A stretch of DNA of 64,000 nt, from assembly GCA_947448725.1 (NCBI GenBank), contig CANFOM010000003.1:62001-126000 (forward strand), written 5' to 3'. The notes under the pieces were generated by a model that was given only the letters and a program-made list of their open reading frames with translations, had not been told where the DNA came from and made no database searches. Below are positions 62,774-64,000 of this stretch, piece after piece (the first letter of the stretch is position 1; every line of letters begins with the position of its first letter). The DNA is from Bacteroidota bacterium. GTDB lineage: Bacteria > Bacteroidota > Bacteroidia > Chitinophagales > Chitinophagaceae. A program made the translations under genes and the position numbers.

Positions 62774-63823
62774 TTGAGAAAGATATCAATTTTAGCTGTG
62801 GCTTGCTTATTTACTGCCTTCGGTTGTAAAGACAAGTCAAAAGCTTTCGATAAGTTTAATCCCAATGCACCTGTTACGGTGGATATTGCCATTGCTGCCA
62901 ACCAACAAGTAGACAAAGTGGTAGAAGTAAATGGAGCAGTATCAGCAACCGATTTTGTGGAATTGCATGCAGAGACCAATGGGCGTGTGGTATTTTTACA
63001 AATTCCAGAAGGAAAAATAGTTCAAGCTGGAACTGTACTTGCTAAACTGAATGATGCTGATTTACAAGCACAGTTGGAAAAAATTAAAGTTCAATTAGAG
63101 CTAGCCAATATCAATGAACAAAGAAATTTACAATTGTTAAAAGTGAAAGGCATCAATCAAAGCGATTATGATATTTCATTACAACAAGTAAAAAGTTCTA
63201 AAGCCGATTTAGCGTATACTCAATCATTAATTGATAAGACGATTGTAAAAGCACCTTTTACAGGTCAGATGGGCTTGAGACAAATTAGCTTAGGGGCATT
63301 TGTAAATACAGCCACTACCATTGCGACTTTGCAAAAAACAGATCATTTAAATATTGATTTTACCTTACCTGAAATGTATGGATCTTATGTTAAGGTAGGT
63401 AAGAATGTGAAATTAGAAGGTATCAATGCGACCAACCAAAAGCTTTCGGCTGTCATCTTTGCTATTGAGCCTCAAATTATAACTACTACTAGAAATATTA
63501 AAGTGCGTGCAACTTTGCTAGGTAAAATGCTACCAGGAGCTTACGTAAAAGTTTATTTAAGTGATAATCTTCAAAAGCCTTCTATTTTGGTACCTGCCAA
63601 TGTACTTATCCCTGAATCAAAAAGCAAACAAATAGTATTGGTTAAAAATGGCATGGCTAGTTTGGTAGAAGTGGAGACTGGTTATAGAACTGCTACTTCG
63701 GTTGAAATTACGAAGGGCGTGAATGTAGGTGATACCGTAGTTGTGGCTGGTATGTTATTTGTAAGAAATGGCAATAAAATAAAAGTAGGTAAAACAATAC
63801 CTATTTTAGAAATTGCAAAATAG
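62774..63823 (+). CDS. RND efflux periplasmic adaptor lipoprotein (HlyD/MexH type)
   Basis: The lipoprotein signal ends at the Cys in LFTAFGCKDK. Next come a lipoyl-like half (HAETNGRVVFLQIPEGKIV), a short coiled-coil hairpin, a second lipoyl half (VKAPFTGQMGLRQISLGAFV) and a beta-barrel. At 349 residues it is a MexH/AcrA-like membrane fusion protein that links an inner-membrane pump to an outer-membrane channel. The start is TTG at 62774, with no ATG before the lipobox. The pump gene follows after 22 bases. Confidence 0.88.
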   Translation: MRKISILAVACLFTAFGCKDKSKAFDKFNPNAPVTVDIAIAANQQVDKVVEVNGAVSATDFVELHAETNGRVVFLQIPEGKIVQAGTVLAKLNDADLQAQLEKIKVQLELANINEQRNLQLLKVKGINQSDYDISLQQVKSSKADLAYTQSLIDKTIVKAPFTGQMGLRQISLGAFVNTATTIATLQKTDHLNIDFTLPEMYGSYVKVGKNVKLEGINATNQKLSAVIFAIEPQIITTTRNIKVRATLLGKMLPGAYVKVYLSDNLQKPSILVPANVLIPESKSKQIVLVKNGMASLVEVETGYRTATSVEITKGVNVGDTVVVAGMLFVRNGNKIKVGKTIPILEIAK

Positions 63824-63845
63824 TCCCATTAAATAGTATTATTAG

Positions 63846-64000
63846 ATGAATATATCTGAACTTTCTCTCAAGCGCCCAGTTTTAGCAACGGTAATGAATA
63901 TTGCTATTGTAATATTTGGGTTGGTAGGATTTTCTTTTTTAGCATTAAGGGAATATCCCGCTATCGATCCTCCCATAGTGAATGTAATGACTTCTTATAC
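63846..64000 (+). CDS. RND efflux transporter permease, N-terminal fragment
   Basis: An ATG at 63846 opens a frame starting MNISELSLKRPVLATVMNIA, with a transmembrane helix and LREYPAIDPPIVNV, typical of the AcrB/MexB N-terminus. The window ends after 51 codons, so the gene is cut by the edge, not broken. It belongs with the adaptor gene upstream. Confidence 0.88.
   Translation, partial: MNISELSLKRPVLATVMNIAIVIFGLVGFSFLALREYPAIDPPIVNVMTSY

Overview
The window is an AT-rich stretch of a Bacteroidota chromosome, most likely from the Chitinophagaceae or a close relative. Four things point there: several upstream regions carry the Bacteroidota vegetative promoter form (TTG, 17-23 bases, TAnnTTTG), Shine-Dalgarno sites are scarce, there is a TonB-dependent receptor with a carboxypeptidase-like N-terminal domain, and RimP, PurF, LpxH-like and IF-2 proteins have the usual Bacteroidota architecture. 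It is densely coded, with 58 protein genes, the last one cut by the window edge. No rRNA, tRNA, CRISPR, prophage, integrase or insertion sequence is visible, and no gap reaches 300 bases. I see no clear horizontally acquired island.

Layout. 1-4.1 kb: a vWA/AAA+ ATPase pair, a CDGSH iron-sulfur protein and a zinc alcohol dehydrogenase. 4.2-8.3 kb: a DUF2461 protein, a di-heme peroxidase lipoprotein, a DUF1801 protein and GlpD. 8.5-11.5 kb: an Omp85-type barrel with a metallophosphoesterase, a VF530 protein and a pseudouridine synthase. 11.5-15.1 kb: an apparent ribose-salvage operon (exported ADP-ribosylglycohydrolase-like enzyme, ribokinase, GRP-family sugar porter). 15.3-18.7 kb: a CBS protein and a ppk-ppx polyphosphate operon. 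18.8-21.0 kb: an LpxH-like phosphoesterase, a glycosyltransferase and a small unknown protein. 21.1-24.7 kb: exported hydrolases and a 2-oxoglutarate dioxygenase. 24.8-29.9 kb: xylB-xylA coupled to an AdiC-like permease and a DDAH-like hydrolase. 29.8-33.4 kb: a minus-strand operon with a small membrane protein, a ClC channel, a GNAT enzyme and an amidohydrolase. 33.5-39.9 kb: carbonic anhydrase, GH29 fucosidase and a TonB-dependent receptor with a beta-helix lipoprotein. 39.9-41.6 kb: an arsR-arsM-arsC operon. 41.7-43.4 kb: ald and a divergent Lrp regulator. 43.4-49.6 kb: small enzymes, then rimP-nusA-infB. 49.7-57.0 kb: a SurA-like PPIase, pirin, PurF, a KAS III homologue, ManC and KdsD. 57.2-64 kb: RecQ, a DUF3089 lipoprotein, a ChrA-type transporter, a small exported protein and the start of an RND efflux operon.

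The main regulatory observations come directly from sequence. A strong terminator-like hairpin lies between the predicted rimP-nusA-infB promoter and the rimP start codon, which suggests attenuation of the operon that encodes NusA. A perfect 13-2-13 inverted repeat covers the predicted -7 element of arsR. Four similar AT-rich half-palindromes lie between ald and the Lrp gene. A perfect promoter in front of the TonB receptor rules out the longest reading frame and points to a TTG start. No whole new defence or mobile system was found. The gene-context proposals (ribose salvage, xylose-guanidine coupling, receptor/beta-helix pair) are inferences from adjacency.
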